The notes below the pieces were generated by a model. It was not told the DNA's origin, did not search any database, and saw only the letters and a program-made list of their open reading frames with translations. A stretch of DNA of 64,000 nucleotides from Bryobacterales bacterium (GTDB lineage Bacteria; Acidobacteriota; Terriglobia; Bryobacterales; Bryobacteraceae): the NCBI GenBank assembly GCA_020852175.1, contig JADZBH010000005.1, forward strand, positions 124,001 through 188,000, written 5' to 3'. The translations under genes and the position numbers were made by a program. Positions 29,648-38,923 of the stretch are shown piece by piece; positions within the stretch are counted from its first letter, which is position 1, and every line of letters starts with the position of its first letter.

Positions 29648-31458
29648 GCAGGCAACTCCGCCACGATGCGCGTCCCCTCGCCGGGAGCCGACTCCACCCG
29701 CAAGCTGCCGCCCAGAAGGCGCATCCGTTCTTCCATGCTGGCAAACCCCAACCCGGCACGCCATTCCGGCGCGGTTCGATCGAAGCCGCGGCCATTGTCG
29801 GAGACCGTGAGCGCCACGCCCTCCGCCGTCTCTCGCAGCGTGACACTCACTTCGCCCGCGGCCGCGTGGCGCGCGATGTTACGCAAGGCCTCCTGCACAA
29901 CGCGGTACAAAGCCAGTTGCGTCTCGGCGGGCAGGCTGTCCGCCCCGGGATCCACGGCCAGATCCACGGGCGGGCCGCCACGCTCGAAGAAACCCCGGCA
30001 TTCACCCTCGATAGCGGCGGCCAGTCCCAGGTCGTCAAGAACCGCCGGATGTAGACGCCGAGACAAACCGTGAATATCGCCGGACAGCCGCGCCATCTCT
30101 TGCTGCAAGCGCTCCAAGCCTTCGCGCCACTCCGCCGGGTCACGCGCCGGAGACAGCTTCAGGCGGCCGGCTTCAATGGCGATCGACGCCATGCGCTGCG
30201 TCACGTCATCATGCAGTTCGCGCGCCAGCCGTTGCCGTTCCACCTCCTGCGAATCGATCAGGCGGCCAGTGAGTTCCCGCAGCTTCTGGTGGGCTTCGTC
30301 GAGACGGTCGCGGGACACCGTGGTGGTTCGCAGGTCGTCCGCCATGCGGTTGAACGAACCGGCGAGCTGGCCCAGTTCATCCGCCGAGCGGACGGGGATG
30401 TGGGAGCTGAAATCGCCCGCGCCCAGTTGCCGCGCGTGCGCCGCCAACTCCAACACCGGCTGCGTTACGGAGCGTCCCAGCCACCAGGCTGCCGCGAAGA
30501 AGACACCGGCGATGAGAATTCCCCAGCCGGCGATGCGGCGCTGCATGTCGCGAACGGGCGCGAAGGCCTGGCTGGCGGGCTCCTCGGCGATCAGGGTCCA
30601 GCGCACGTCGGGGAGGTCGATGGGGACCGCGGTGCGCAGCAGCGGCCCTTCGCCGGGCGCACGCGAGCCGGCGCGTGGCACGCCTTCGCGACCGGCGATG
30701 AACTCGAACGCAGCGTCATCGGCCAGCACGCGATTCACCTCGTCCACGGACACCTGGATCGCCAACACACCCAGCTTGGCGCCGGCACGCCAGATGGGCG
30801 CTGCCACGAATGCCGCCAATTCGCCGTGCGAAATGGCGTAGGGCTCGTAGTCCACCATCACGGCTTGTTCCACGGAGCCCAGTTGCAACGCCCGCTGGTA
30901 AACCTGCGACAGGCCCGTACCGGCCAGCGGCGCTTCCTCCAGCCTGCCGCCAAGGTCCGCCTCCTTGCGCACCGTGTAAAGCACGTGCCCGGCGGTGTCG
31001 ATCAGGAATATGTCATAGAAGCCGAACGCGTTCTGGTAGCGGTGGAACGTCGGATGGTAGCGTGCGTGCACCTGGCCGTAGCGGCCTCCGCCCGCGGGCT
31101 CCACAAGAAGGTCGCGCGCGCTGGGCGCGTGCGGATTGTTCTCCAGAAAGAGCCTTCGCAGCAACGCGGTCCGCGCCGCCTCCGTGTGGCCCATTGCCGT
31201 CCAGGCTTCGCTGAACTCCGCGATGGCGACCAGGGTCGATTCATCGCTCGATAAGGCGAGGACATGGTTGCGCACGTCGTGAAAGTAGCGCTCTACCTGC
31301 CGCTTCGTGGCCGCCGCCACTTGCCCCAGGCGGTCGAGCGTGGCCTTCTCCAGTGCGGCGGAAGCGCCCGCGGACGCCTCGTACCCCGTTACGGCGATGG
31401 CCACGAGCGCAAGAGCCACGAAGGCCGCCTGCAAACGGGTGCGGTAGGAAGCGAACAT
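29644..31458 (-). CDS. Sensor histidine kinase, NarX/DegS type
   Basis: This 604-residue membrane kinase has an N-terminal transmembrane helix (LQAAFVALALVAIAVTG) and a large extracytoplasmic Cache-like sensor (about residues 35-290). A second helix precedes HAMP (SVTQPVLELAAHARQLGAGDF). A HisKA_3 domain with phosphorylated His follows (LARELHDDVTQRMASIAIE), then an ATPase domain with VSDNGRGFD and GLGFASMEERMRLLGG. The ATG at 31458 has AGGGG upstream; 31497 is the longer alternative. It is coupled to the response regulator and divergent from the ABC exporter operon. Confidence 0.9.
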   Translation of the reverse strand: MFASYRTRLQAAFVALALVAIAVTGYEASAGASAALEKATLDRLGQVAAATKRQVERYFHDVRNHVLALSSDESTLVAIAEFSEAWTAMGHTEAARTALLRRLFLENNPHAPSARDLLVEPAGGGRYGQVHARYHPTFHRYQNAFGFYDIFLIDTAGHVLYTVRKEADLGGRLEEAPLAGTGLSQVYQRALQLGSVEQAVMVDYEPYAISHGELAAFVAAPIWRAGAKLGVLAIQVSVDEVNRVLADDAAFEFIAGREGVPRAGSRAPGEGPLLRTAVPIDLPDVRWTLIAEEPASQAFAPVRDMQRRIAGWGILIAGVFFAAAWWLGRSVTQPVLELAAHARQLGAGDFSSHIPVRSADELGQLAGSFNRMADDLRTTTVSRDRLDEAHQKLRELTGRLIDSQEVERQRLARELHDDVTQRMASIAIEAGRLKLSPARDPAEWREGLERLQQEMARLSGDIHGLSRRLHPAVLDDLGLAAAIEGECRGFFERGGPPVDLAVDPGADSLPAETQLALYRVVQEALRNIARHAAAGEVSVTLRETAEGVALTVSDNGRGFDRTAPEWRAGLGFASMEERMRLLGGSLRVESAPGEGTRIVAELPA

Positions 31459-31565
31459 CAGCCCCTGTCGTACCACAGGGTTGCTGGCGCGGTCCACACC
31501 CCGCTTTCCCCTTGCCCCATGAGCGCCGGAGGGCGCGCGTTACAGTGGTAGAAGTTCGCACGCTC

Positions 31566-32258
31566 ATGATTGGTCTGCATCGGGTGTCCAAGGTATTTGC
31601 CGGAAAGCGCGATGTCACCGCGCTTCATCCTCTGGATTTGAGGATTCCAAAGGGCGAGATGGTGGCCATTACCGGCGCGTCAGGCTCGGGCAAATCGACC
31701 CTGTTGAACCTGATTGGCGGACTCGACCATCCCACCACGGGCGCCATCTCGGTGGACGGCCGGGAGTTGGGATCGCTGAGCGACGATGAGCTCACCCGCG
31801 TCCGCCGCGACAAAATCGGTTTCGTGTTCCAGTTCTTCAATCTGCTGCCCAGCCTGTCGTGCCTCGAAAACGTTTCGCTGCCGCTGCACCTGCGCGGCTG
31901 GCCGCGCCAGCAAATTCACGAGCGGACCACGGAATTGCTGAACCTGGTGGGCCTGGGGAAACGGATGGAACATCTGCCGGACGAACTCTCCGGCGGTGAA
32001 CGCCAACGCGTGGCCATCGCCAGGGCGCTCAGCGTCTACCCGCCCATCCTGCTTGCCGACGAGCCGACGGGCAATCTGGATTCGGCCACCGGCGTCGAAA
32101 TTCTTTCGCTCATCAAGGATCTGCACCGCCGTCTGGGCACCACGGTGCTCATGGTGACGCACGATATGAGCGTGGCCCGCGCCTGCGAGCGCATCGTGCA
32201 ACTGAAAGATGGTGTGATCGTGAGCGACGCGCGCGTGGAAAGCCAGGCGGCGACATGA
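31566..32258 (+). CDS. ABC transporter ATP-binding protein, LolD/MacB type
   Basis: This 230-residue ATPase has Walker A GASGSGKSTLLNLIGGLD, a Q-loop FVFQFFNLLPSLS, signature LSGGERQRVAIARAL, Walker B ILLADEPTGNLD and H-loop MVTHD. This spacing is typical of MacB/LolD/FtsE ATPases that pair with FtsX-like permeases. Start at 31566. Its stop overlaps the permease start by 4 bp. It opens a four-gene coupled operon. Confidence 0.94.
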   Translation: MIGLHRVSKVFAGKRDVTALHPLDLRIPKGEMVAITGASGSGKSTLLNLIGGLDHPTTGAISVDGRELGSLSDDELTRVRRDKIGFVFQFFNLLPSLSCLENVSLPLHLRGWPRQQIHERTTELLNLVGLGKRMEHLPDELSGGERQRVAIARALSVYPPILLADEPTGNLDSATGVEILSLIKDLHRRLGTTVLMVTHDMSVARACERIVQLKDGVIVSDARVESQAAT

Positions 32259-34798
32259 AGCTGCTCAATCTTTTGAGCTGGCCCTATGTGCGCAAACACA
32301 AGCTGCGCACGTTGCTTACGCTGGCCGGCATCGTGCTGGGCGTGGCCGTGTTCACCGGGATGCACACGGCGAACCTCACCATGCAATCGGCCTTCCAGCG
32401 CACGGTGGACCGCATCGCGGGCAAGGCGCAGTTGCAGGTGTCGGCCGGCGAAACGGGATTCCCCGAAGATGTTCTGGAGCGGGTGCAATCGCTGCGCGAG
32501 GTAAGCGCGGCCGCTCCTGTGATCGAAGCCGCGCTGGCCACGCCGCAGGGGACGCTCCTGGTCCTGGGCGTCGACATGACCGGCGATTCCAGCCTGCGCG
32601 AGTATAACCTGGAGGGGGACGACGAGGACGTCATCGACGACCCGCTCATCTTTCTTGCCCAGCCAGATTCGATGATCGTCAGCAAGCAGTTCGCCGCGCG
32701 GTCGGGACTGGGGCGCGGTTCCAAACTGGCGCTGAAAACCATGGGCGGGCAGAAGACATTCATCGTGCGCGGCGTCATGAAGGCCACGGGACTTGCCACG
32801 GTATTCGGCGGCAATCTCGCCATCATGGACATCTATGCCGCGCAGGCGGTGTTCGGCCGGGGACGCCTGTTCGACCGCATCGACGTTGGCTTAAGCGAAG
32901 GCGTCAGCGTGCGCGAGGGCGCCGCGAAGCTCCAGGCGCTGCTGGGGCCGGGCTTTCAGGTGGAGCAGCCTCAGTCGCGCGGCGCGCACTTTGAATCGAT
33001 GGCGCGCGGACTCACCGTTTCCATCAACCTGGCCAGCCTGTTCGCTCTGTTGATTGGCGTGTTCATCATCTACAACTCTTTCTCGATCGCGATCACGCAA
33101 AGGCGCGGCGAGATTGGCGTCTTGCGAGCGCTGGGCGCCTCGCGCGGCCAGGTGCGGGGGTTGTTTCTGCTGGAGAGCGTCGTGCTCGGCGTGGCGGGTT
33201 CGCTGCTGGGCGTCGCCGCGGGACTGGCTCTGGCACGCGGCGTCGTGCCGGGACTCGCGGCCACGTTGCAAGACGTGTTTGGCCATGCGGTAAGCGCCAG
33301 CGACATCACCATCAGCCCGCCGCTGGCCGCGTTCTCGGTGTTCATCGGGGTTATGGCGAGCCTTGTGGGCGGATATATTCCGGCTCGTTCCGCGGCGAGC
33401 GTGGACCCGGTGAAGGCACTGCAAAAGGGCCGCAACCAGGTGCTAAGCGAAGGCGAGAACCGTTGGCGGCGGCGTGCCGCCCTGATATGCATCGCTTTGT
33501 CGGCGGCGCTGATCGGCTTCGGCGACGCGAACGCATACTTCTATCCCGGCTATCTGTCGGGCATCGCCAGCCTGATCCTGCTTTCGCCGTCGATGGCCAT
33601 GTGGCTGGCGCGCGCTCTGCGCCCGGTGCTGAAAACCGTGTGGCCCGTCGAGGGTGCGTTGGCCGCCGACAGCCTGATCCAGGCGCCGCGCCGGACGTCG
33701 GCCACCGTGACCGCGCTCATGCTTTCCCTCGCGCTCGCCGTCGGCTTCGCCGGCGTTTCACGCGGCATCTACGATTCCTTGATCGAGTGGATGCGCCACA
33801 CGCTCAACCCAGACCTGTACGTGAGCCCCAGCCGCAGCATCACGGCCAAGACCTTCCGCTTCCCGGCCAGCATGGCCGGAGAACTGCGTTCGCTGGAAGG
33901 CGTGGAAGAGGTGCAGCCGGTGCGCAACGCCCGCGTGATGATCGGCGGCGAACCGGTGATGGCCGTTTCGCTGGACATCGGCGCCATCGCGCGGCGCGTG
34001 CGCGTGAAGCCCGTCGAGGGCGACCGCGACGAGATGGTGCGCCTGGCCTCGGAGGGCCAAGGGGTCATCATCTCGGACAACCTCTCGCTGATGCGCGGCA
34101 TTCATCGCGGGGACATCCTGGAGATCCCCTCTCCGCGCGGCCTGTTGAAGCTTCCCGTGCTCGGATCGTCGGTGGACTACTCGGACCAGCAAGGCAGCTT
34201 CCTCATCGACAGCAAACTCTTCCAGCGCTACTGGGGAGACGATACGGCCAACCTCTTCCGCATCCATGTGAAGACGGGGTACAGCCGGGAGAAAGTTCGC
34301 CAGCGGATCTTGAAAAAGTGGTCCGGCTCCCATGAGATCTTCGTCTACACGAACGAGGGCATCCGCGACTACATCCTGAACCTCACCGGCCAGTGGTTCG
34401 GCCTCACCTACATCCAACTCGCCGTGGCGCTGATTGTCGCCATCCTCGGCATCGTGAATACGCTCACGGTCTCGATCACGGACCGGCGCCGCGAACTGGG
34501 CGTGCTCCAGGCCGTGGGCGGATTGCGCAACCAGGTCCGGCGCACCATCTGGCTGGAAGCGGTAAGTATTGGCGTCGTGGGCCTGGTGATGGGCGCCGGA
34601 GCGGGTCTGGTGATGATCTACTTCAACCTTCACATGCTGCACCGCGACCTGGGCGGCTTGCGTCTGGACTTCACCGTTCCTTACGCCTTCATGGCCGCGA
34701 TGACGCCGGTGGTGATTCTCTGTTCGTTTATCTCCGCGCTTTGGCCCGCGGAATCGGCCGTGCGCGCTTCGCTAGTGGAGTCGCTTGAATATGAGTAA
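32255..34798 (+). CDS. FtsX-like ABC transporter permease, ten-helix type
   Basis: The 847-residue protein holds two FtsX domains. After the first helix (LLTLAGIVLGVAVFTGM) comes a MacB_PCD-like periplasmic region (about residues 45-235). Helices follow around 255-380, then a middle helical pair (about 405-460), a second periplasmic domain from about 490 to 700, and a last set of helices near the C-terminus (LAVALIVAILGIVNTLTVSITDRRRELGVL). The two copies of a TQRRGEIGVLRALGAS-like coupling motif face the ATPase. It would extract or move lipids, lipoproteins or peptides rather than import solutes. Confidence 0.93.
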   Translation: MKLLNLLSWPYVRKHKLRTLLTLAGIVLGVAVFTGMHTANLTMQSAFQRTVDRIAGKAQLQVSAGETGFPEDVLERVQSLREVSAAAPVIEAALATPQGTLLVLGVDMTGDSSLREYNLEGDDEDVIDDPLIFLAQPDSMIVSKQFAARSGLGRGSKLALKTMGGQKTFIVRGVMKATGLATVFGGNLAIMDIYAAQAVFGRGRLFDRIDVGLSEGVSVREGAAKLQALLGPGFQVEQPQSRGAHFESMARGLTVSINLASLFALLIGVFIIYNSFSIAITQRRGEIGVLRALGASRGQVRGLFLLESVVLGVAGSLLGVAAGLALARGVVPGLAATLQDVFGHAVSASDITISPPLAAFSVFIGVMASLVGGYIPARSAASVDPVKALQKGRNQVLSEGENRWRRRAALICIALSAALIGFGDANAYFYPGYLSGIASLILLSPSMAMWLARALRPVLKTVWPVEGALAADSLIQAPRRTSATVTALMLSLALAVGFAGVSRGIYDSLIEWMRHTLNPDLYVSPSRSITAKTFRFPASMAGELRSLEGVEEVQPVRNARVMIGGEPVMAVSLDIGAIARRVRVKPVEGDRDEMVRLASEGQGVIISDNLSLMRGIHRGDILEIPSPRGLLKLPVLGSSVDYSDQQGSFLIDSKLFQRYWGDDTANLFRIHVKTGYSREKVRQRILKKWSGSHEIFVYTNEGIRDYILNLTGQWFGLTYIQLAVALIVAILGIVNTLTVSITDRRRELGVLQAVGGLRNQVRRTIWLEAVSIGVVGLVMGAGAGLVMIYFNLHMLHRDLGGLRLDFTVPYAFMAAMTPVVILCSFISALWPAESAVRASLVESLEYE

Positions 34799-35537
34799 GT
34801 GGATCGCCTTTCTTCTGGCTTCCTGCGCGCTGGGGCAGGATCCGCGGCAGATCGTCGAGGAGGTGCAGCGGCGGAACCGCTCAACGTCGCAACGCTATGA
34901 AGGGACGCTTACCGTCACCAGCGCCAAGAGCCGCGTCACGCAAAAGCGCTGGCGTTATGAACGCATGGGATCGTTCGGCGACAGCAAGGCCGCGCTGCGT
35001 TTCCTGGAACCGCCCGAAGTGAAGGGTGTCGCGCTGCTGGTGCACAACCACAGAGACCGTTCGTCGGATCAATGGATGTGGACGCCGGAGCTGCAACGCG
35101 ACCGCCGCATCGCCTTGCAGGACCGCTCCACGCGCTTCTTCGGTACCGATTTCAGCTTCGAGGATCTGGAAGAGCGCGACGCCGGACAGTTCGACTACAA
35201 GCTGCTGGGCGAGGAAAAGCTGGACGGCCAGATGTGCTGGAAGCTGGAGTCGCGCCCGAGGCAGACGAAACGGTCGCAATATACGCATTCCTATCTTTGG
35301 GTGCGCCAGGACCTCTACGTTTACGTGATGGTGGAAGGCTACAAGGACCAGGAACTGCTGCGGCGCATCGCCTACCGCGACTACGAGAACGTAAAAGGGC
35401 TGTGGACGGCGCGGCTGCTGGAGGTTCTCGACACGAAACGCCGGAGCCGCACCACGATGAAGCTGGAAAAGCTGGAATACGGCGTGCCGATGAAGGACGA
35501 GGACTTCACGCTGCAAGCCCTGCGGCGGCCGCTATGA
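34791..35537 (+). CDS. LolA-like outer-membrane lipoprotein-sorting protein
   Basis: This 248-residue exported protein has a short signal with a lipobox-like L-A-S-C at residues 9-12. A beta-rich domain of the LolA-like/MucB fold follows (SQRYEGTLTVTSAKSRVTQKRW, FLEPPEVKGVALLVHN, DQWMWTPELQRDRRIAL, FFGTDFSFEDLEER). Family members are annotated as lipoprotein-sorting proteins and occur beside FtsX exporters. The ATG at 34791 overlaps the permease end by 8 bp. It probably carries the exporter substrate across the periplasm, though this is inferred from context. Confidence 0.85.
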   Translation: MSKWIAFLLASCALGQDPRQIVEEVQRRNRSTSQRYEGTLTVTSAKSRVTQKRWRYERMGSFGDSKAALRFLEPPEVKGVALLVHNHRDRSSDQWMWTPELQRDRRIALQDRSTRFFGTDFSFEDLEERDAGQFDYKLLGEEKLDGQMCWKLESRPRQTKRSQYTHSYLWVRQDLYVYVMVEGYKDQELLRRIAYRDYENVKGLWTARLLEVLDTKRRSRTTMKLEKLEYGVPMKDEDFTLQALRRPL

Positions 35538-36754
35538 GGCTGGCTGCGCTCGCGGCGTGCTGCCTCCCGGTTTGGGCGCAGGCCACTTTCACGCAGCGCG
35601 GCTTCCTGGAGACACGCACCACGCTGTATCCCCAGGCGGCGGTGAACGACAGCGGCCGCATCGTCAACGAGACCCTGCTGCGATGGGAGCCGGCGTGGCA
35701 GCCTTCGCGGGACTGGGTGTTTGCCGCCTCCCTGGATGCTCGCACGGACACGCACCGGCAGGTGTCGCGCGAGTGGCGCCTCAACTGGGCGGACCGCGGC
35801 CTGCTGCGTCCGGCCCTTTCCGTGCGCCGCGCCAGCGTGGCCTATCATCGCGGCGGATGGAACGTCGAACTCGGCAAGCAGTTCATCCGCTGGGGCAAGG
35901 CGGACATTCTCAACCCGGTGGACCGCTTCGCGCCGCGCGATTTCCTGAGCGTCACCGACAACGATTTCCTTGCCGTCCAGGCCGCGCGCGTCACCTACGA
36001 ACGCGGAGGCAACACGATGGATCTGGTGGCCACGCCGCGTTTCACACCGAGCCGCGTTCCTCTGCTGAATCAACGTTGGGCGGCGCTGCCGAAGGAGACC
36101 GCGGCCTTGCGGTTCATCGATAGGGGCTCGCGCCTGCCAGGCCGCACGCAGTTCGGCGCGCGATTCAACCGCAATGCGGGGCCGTATGAATTCTCGCTCG
36201 TTTTCTTCGACGGGTTCCACTACCTGCCTCTGTTTGAAGGCGAGCTTAGGCCTCCCGGTTTCGACATCGAATTCACGCGCGACTATCCCAGCCTGCGTCT
36301 CTATGGCGGCGACCTGGCCGTGCCGCTCCCGTGGTTCACCGTGAAGGCCGAGGGGGCCTGGTTCACTTCCCGTTCGGCGGCGGCCGACGAGTATGCTCTC
36401 TACGTCGTGCAACTGGAACGTACGGTGGGCGAGTGGGTGTTCGTGGGCGGTTATTCGGGCGAGGCGGTGACGCAACGGCGCAATCCCGCTGGCTTCGCGC
36501 CGGACCGCGGGATGGCCGATGCCTTTCTTGGCCGCGCCAGCTACACGCTGGGGCCCCGCCGTTCGATCGCCGTCGAGGCGGCCATCCGGCAGTCCGGGGG
36601 CGGCGCCTGGCTCAAGACCGAATACACTCACTCCTTCGGCCGCCACTGGCGCGCCGTGACCGGCTTCACGCTGATTCGCGGCGAGCCCGCCGATTTCCTG
36701 GGCCAGTATCGCCGCAACTCGCACGGCCTGTTCGCGCTGCGCTACAGCTTCTAG
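35534..36754 (+). CDS. Outer-membrane beta-barrel protein (DUF1302-like)
   Basis: The 406-residue protein has a signal peptide (MRLAALAACCLPVWAQA) and alternating amphipathic strands throughout. Characteristic stretches are VELGKQFIRWGKADILNPVDRFAPRDF, ARVTYERGGNTMDLVATPRF and a C-terminal aromatic (FALRYSF), typical of an outer-membrane barrel. The GKADxxNPVD segment matches DUF1302-like proteins that co-occur with LolA-like and FtsX genes. Its ATG overlaps the preceding stop (ATGA). It is the last gene of the exporter operon and converges with the DUF1684 gene 8 bp away. Confidence 0.83.
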   Translation: MRLAALAACCLPVWAQATFTQRGFLETRTTLYPQAAVNDSGRIVNETLLRWEPAWQPSRDWVFAASLDARTDTHRQVSREWRLNWADRGLLRPALSVRRASVAYHRGGWNVELGKQFIRWGKADILNPVDRFAPRDFLSVTDNDFLAVQAARVTYERGGNTMDLVATPRFTPSRVPLLNQRWAALPKETAALRFIDRGSRLPGRTQFGARFNRNAGPYEFSLVFFDGFHYLPLFEGELRPPGFDIEFTRDYPSLRLYGGDLAVPLPWFTVKAEGAWFTSRSAAADEYALYVVQLERTVGEWVFVGGYSGEAVTQRRNPAGFAPDRGMADAFLGRASYTLGPRRSIAVEAAIRQSGGGAWLKTEYTHSFGRHWRAVTGFTLIRGEPADFLGQYRRNSHGLFALRYSF

Positions 36755-36762
36755 AGCGAGGC

Positions 36763-37557
36763 TCACTCCATGTGGTAGGTCTTCTCGCCGGCTTCGACTG
36801 CGATGGACAGCCGGTTTTGGGGCAGCGGCAACGGGCATGTCGCGTAGGGCGTGAAGGCGCAGGGCGGGTTGTAAGCCTGGTTGAAGTCGAGCGTCACAAC
36901 GCCGTCTTGAGCCAGGTCTGAGTACAGGAAGCGCCCGGCGGGATAGGTTGTCCTGCCAGTGGTGAGGTCACGGAAAATGAAAAACAGGCGGCCTTCGCTC
37001 AGCACCGGTTCGAGCCGCAGCGTCCTGCCGGCAAGCGTGAACTCGGCCTCTCCAGGGGCTTCGTACTCTTCGTTGACGCCCTCGATCACCGTGGGCAAAG
37101 TGCGACGCCTGGGCGTCTCGTACGCAAGCCACCGCGCGGCAACCTTCCATTTCGCGTCCACGGGATAGTTCTCGATGCCGTGGAACTTCTCGCGGTAGGG
37201 GCTCTGCGTGTCACGGACGCGAATGCCGTACTTTCCGCCGCGTTCGATCACAAACAGGGTCAAGTTTCCGGCGGCGGCCAGATCGGCGGGACCCGGATTG
37301 TCGGACTTCAATTCGCGTTCCACGCCGTTCTGCCGCAGCGTGACGCGCTTCCCGGAAAGCTCCCATTCCATGCCCGCCGGAAGCTCCGCGAAGCGGTTCC
37401 AGCCGGGAGTCAGCCAGTGCAACCCGGCCACGGTCAGCCAGCCGTCGTCCGCCTTGAGCGAGGCCATGCGGCGGGCGCGCCAGGCTTCCACGTCCCTGGT
37501 GTGATCGGAAGATGGGTGCAGCGAAGCCATCAGCAGGATCGCGGCCAAAGCGCGCAT
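36763..37557 (-). CDS. DUF1684-family secreted protein
   Basis: This 264-residue protein has an N-terminal signal (MRALAAILLMASLHPSS). It contains the DUF1684 pattern: WRARRMASLKADDGWLTVAGLHWLTPG, then FIFRDLTTGRTTYPAGRFLY and the conserved LDFNQAYNPPCAFTPYATCPLPLPQNRL. The biochemical function of the family is not settled. It is divergent from the SMP-30 gene, with 48 bp between the start codons. Confidence 0.88.
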   Translation of the reverse strand: MRALAAILLMASLHPSSDHTRDVEAWRARRMASLKADDGWLTVAGLHWLTPGWNRFAELPAGMEWELSGKRVTLRQNGVERELKSDNPGPADLAAAGNLTLFVIERGGKYGIRVRDTQSPYREKFHGIENYPVDAKWKVAARWLAYETPRRRTLPTVIEGVNEEYEAPGEAEFTLAGRTLRLEPVLSEGRLFFIFRDLTTGRTTYPAGRFLYSDLAQDGVVTLDFNQAYNPPCAFTPYATCPLPLPQNRLSIAVEAGEKTYHME

Positions 37558-37605
37558 ATTTCATTTTACGCAGTGGAGCGGACTACACTGGGAATCGGAA
37601 CGATC

Positions 37606-38472
37606 ATGCGGATTCTGGCACTTTTGCTGGGCGCCGGCGCTTTGCTGGCGCAGGACTTCAGCGACCTCAAGGTTGAGAAGTTCGCGGGAAACTATGTCTT
37701 CACCGAAGGTCCCGCCTGGGCCAGGGAAGGCTACCTGATCTGGAGCGACGTTCCCAACGATAGGGTATGGAAAGCCGTTCCAGGTCAAAAGCCGGTGGTG
37801 TTCCGGGAACCAAGCAACAAGACGAACGGAAACGCCTACGACGGCAAAGGCAACTTTTACCATTGCGAGGGTGCGGCGCACCGCGTGACCAAGACGGACC
37901 GCAAGGGCGCCGTCACCGTGGTGGCCGGCAGTTATCAGGGCAAGCGGTTCAACGCGCCCAACGACATCGCCGTGCGCAAGGACGGCCACATCTACTTCAC
38001 CGATCCGGCGTTCGGCCCGAGCCAGGAGGAGGGCCGCCAGCTCGATTTCTTCGGCATCTATCATGTAACGCCCAAAGGCGAAGTGGAGTTGGTGGCCAAG
38101 CCGAAAGGACGTCCCAATGGACTGGCGCTTGCGCCGGGCGGCAGGATTCTCTACGTCGACAACAGTGACGAACGCTCGGTGTACGCCTACGACCTGGACG
38201 GCAAAGGATCGGCGTCCAACGAACGCGTGCTGGTGACCGGCATCAAGGGCGTTCCCGACGGCATGACCGTGGACGAGAAGGGCAACCTCTATGTAACGGC
38301 CGGGGGCGTGGCCATCTATTCACCGGAAGGCAAGCTGCTGCACACGATCGAGATTCCCGAGATTCCGCGCAACGCCACCTTCGGAGATGCCGACCTGCAA
38401 TCGCTCTACGTCACCGCCTACACCAGCGTGTACCGTGTGCGGATGCCGGTGAAAGGCTCGGTACAGTATTAG
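37606..38472 (+). CDS. SMP-30/gluconolactonase-family protein
   Basis: This 288-residue six-bladed beta-propeller has a signal peptide (MRILALLLGAGALLAQ). Metal ligands are recognisable as the Glu in FTEGPAW, the Asn in NAPNDIAVRKDGHIYFTDP and the Asp in VPDGMTVDEKG. Related proteins hydrolyse sugar lactones to aldonic acids, so the product may act on periplasmic sugars. The start at 37606 follows a weak GGAA. The NUDIX gene begins at or just after its stop. Confidence 0.9.
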   Translation: MRILALLLGAGALLAQDFSDLKVEKFAGNYVFTEGPAWAREGYLIWSDVPNDRVWKAVPGQKPVVFREPSNKTNGNAYDGKGNFYHCEGAAHRVTKTDRKGAVTVVAGSYQGKRFNAPNDIAVRKDGHIYFTDPAFGPSQEEGRQLDFFGIYHVTPKGEVELVAKPKGRPNGLALAPGGRILYVDNSDERSVYAYDLDGKGSASNERVLVTGIKGVPDGMTVDEKGNLYVTAGGVAIYSPEGKLLHTIEIPEIPRNATFGDADLQSLYVTAYTSVYRVRMPVKGSVQY

Positions 38473-38923
38473 CGATTCCCGGCGGTATCCCAAGCGGCCC
38501 ATCCTCGGTGTGGGCGCTCTGATCATCGACCGCGACCGCGTTCTTCTGGTGCAGCGCGGCAAACAGCCGTTGAAGGGCTGGTGGTCCGTGCCCGGCGGCG
38601 TGGTGGAAACGGGCGAGCACCTGGCCGAGGCGTTGCAACGCGAGGTGCTGGAAGAAACGGGCCTGGAGGCGGAGCCGCTGCTGGTGGTGGAGATCTTTGA
38701 GCGCATCCTGCGCGATAAGGAAGGCAAGGCCGAATACCACTACGTGCTGATCGACTACCTTTGCAAGGCCAAGGGCGATCCCAAACCGGGCGACGACGCG
38801 GCGGCGGTGGAATGGGTGAAGCGCAAGGACCTGGGCGCACGAAAGGTGACCGAGGGCACGCTGCAGGTGATTGAATTGGCGTTCGCGAAAAAGGAAGCCC
38901 TGCGGCAGAAGAAAAAGTCATGA
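38468..38923 (+). CDS. NUDIX hydrolase
   Basis: The NUDIX box is perfect: G-x5-E-x7-R-E-V-x-E-E-x-G-L (GVVETGEHLAEALQREVLEETGL in two parts). The protein probably hydrolyses a nucleoside diphosphate linked to another group, such as ADP-ribose. The first ordinary start is GTG at 38510 (137 residues). The residues before it (RRYPKRPILGVGALI) look like the conserved N-terminal strand of relatives, so translation may begin at ATT 38468, which overlaps the SMP-30 stop. No ATG, GTG or TTG exists in between. The gene overlaps mutS2 by 4 bp. Confidence 0.85.
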   Translation: MSDSRRYPKRPILGVGALIIDRDRVLLVQRGKQPLKGWWSVPGGVVETGEHLAEALQREVLEETGLEAEPLLVVEIFERILRDKEGKAEYHYVLIDYLCKAKGDPKPGDDAAAVEWVKRKDLGARKVTEGTLQVIELAFAKKEALRQKKKS

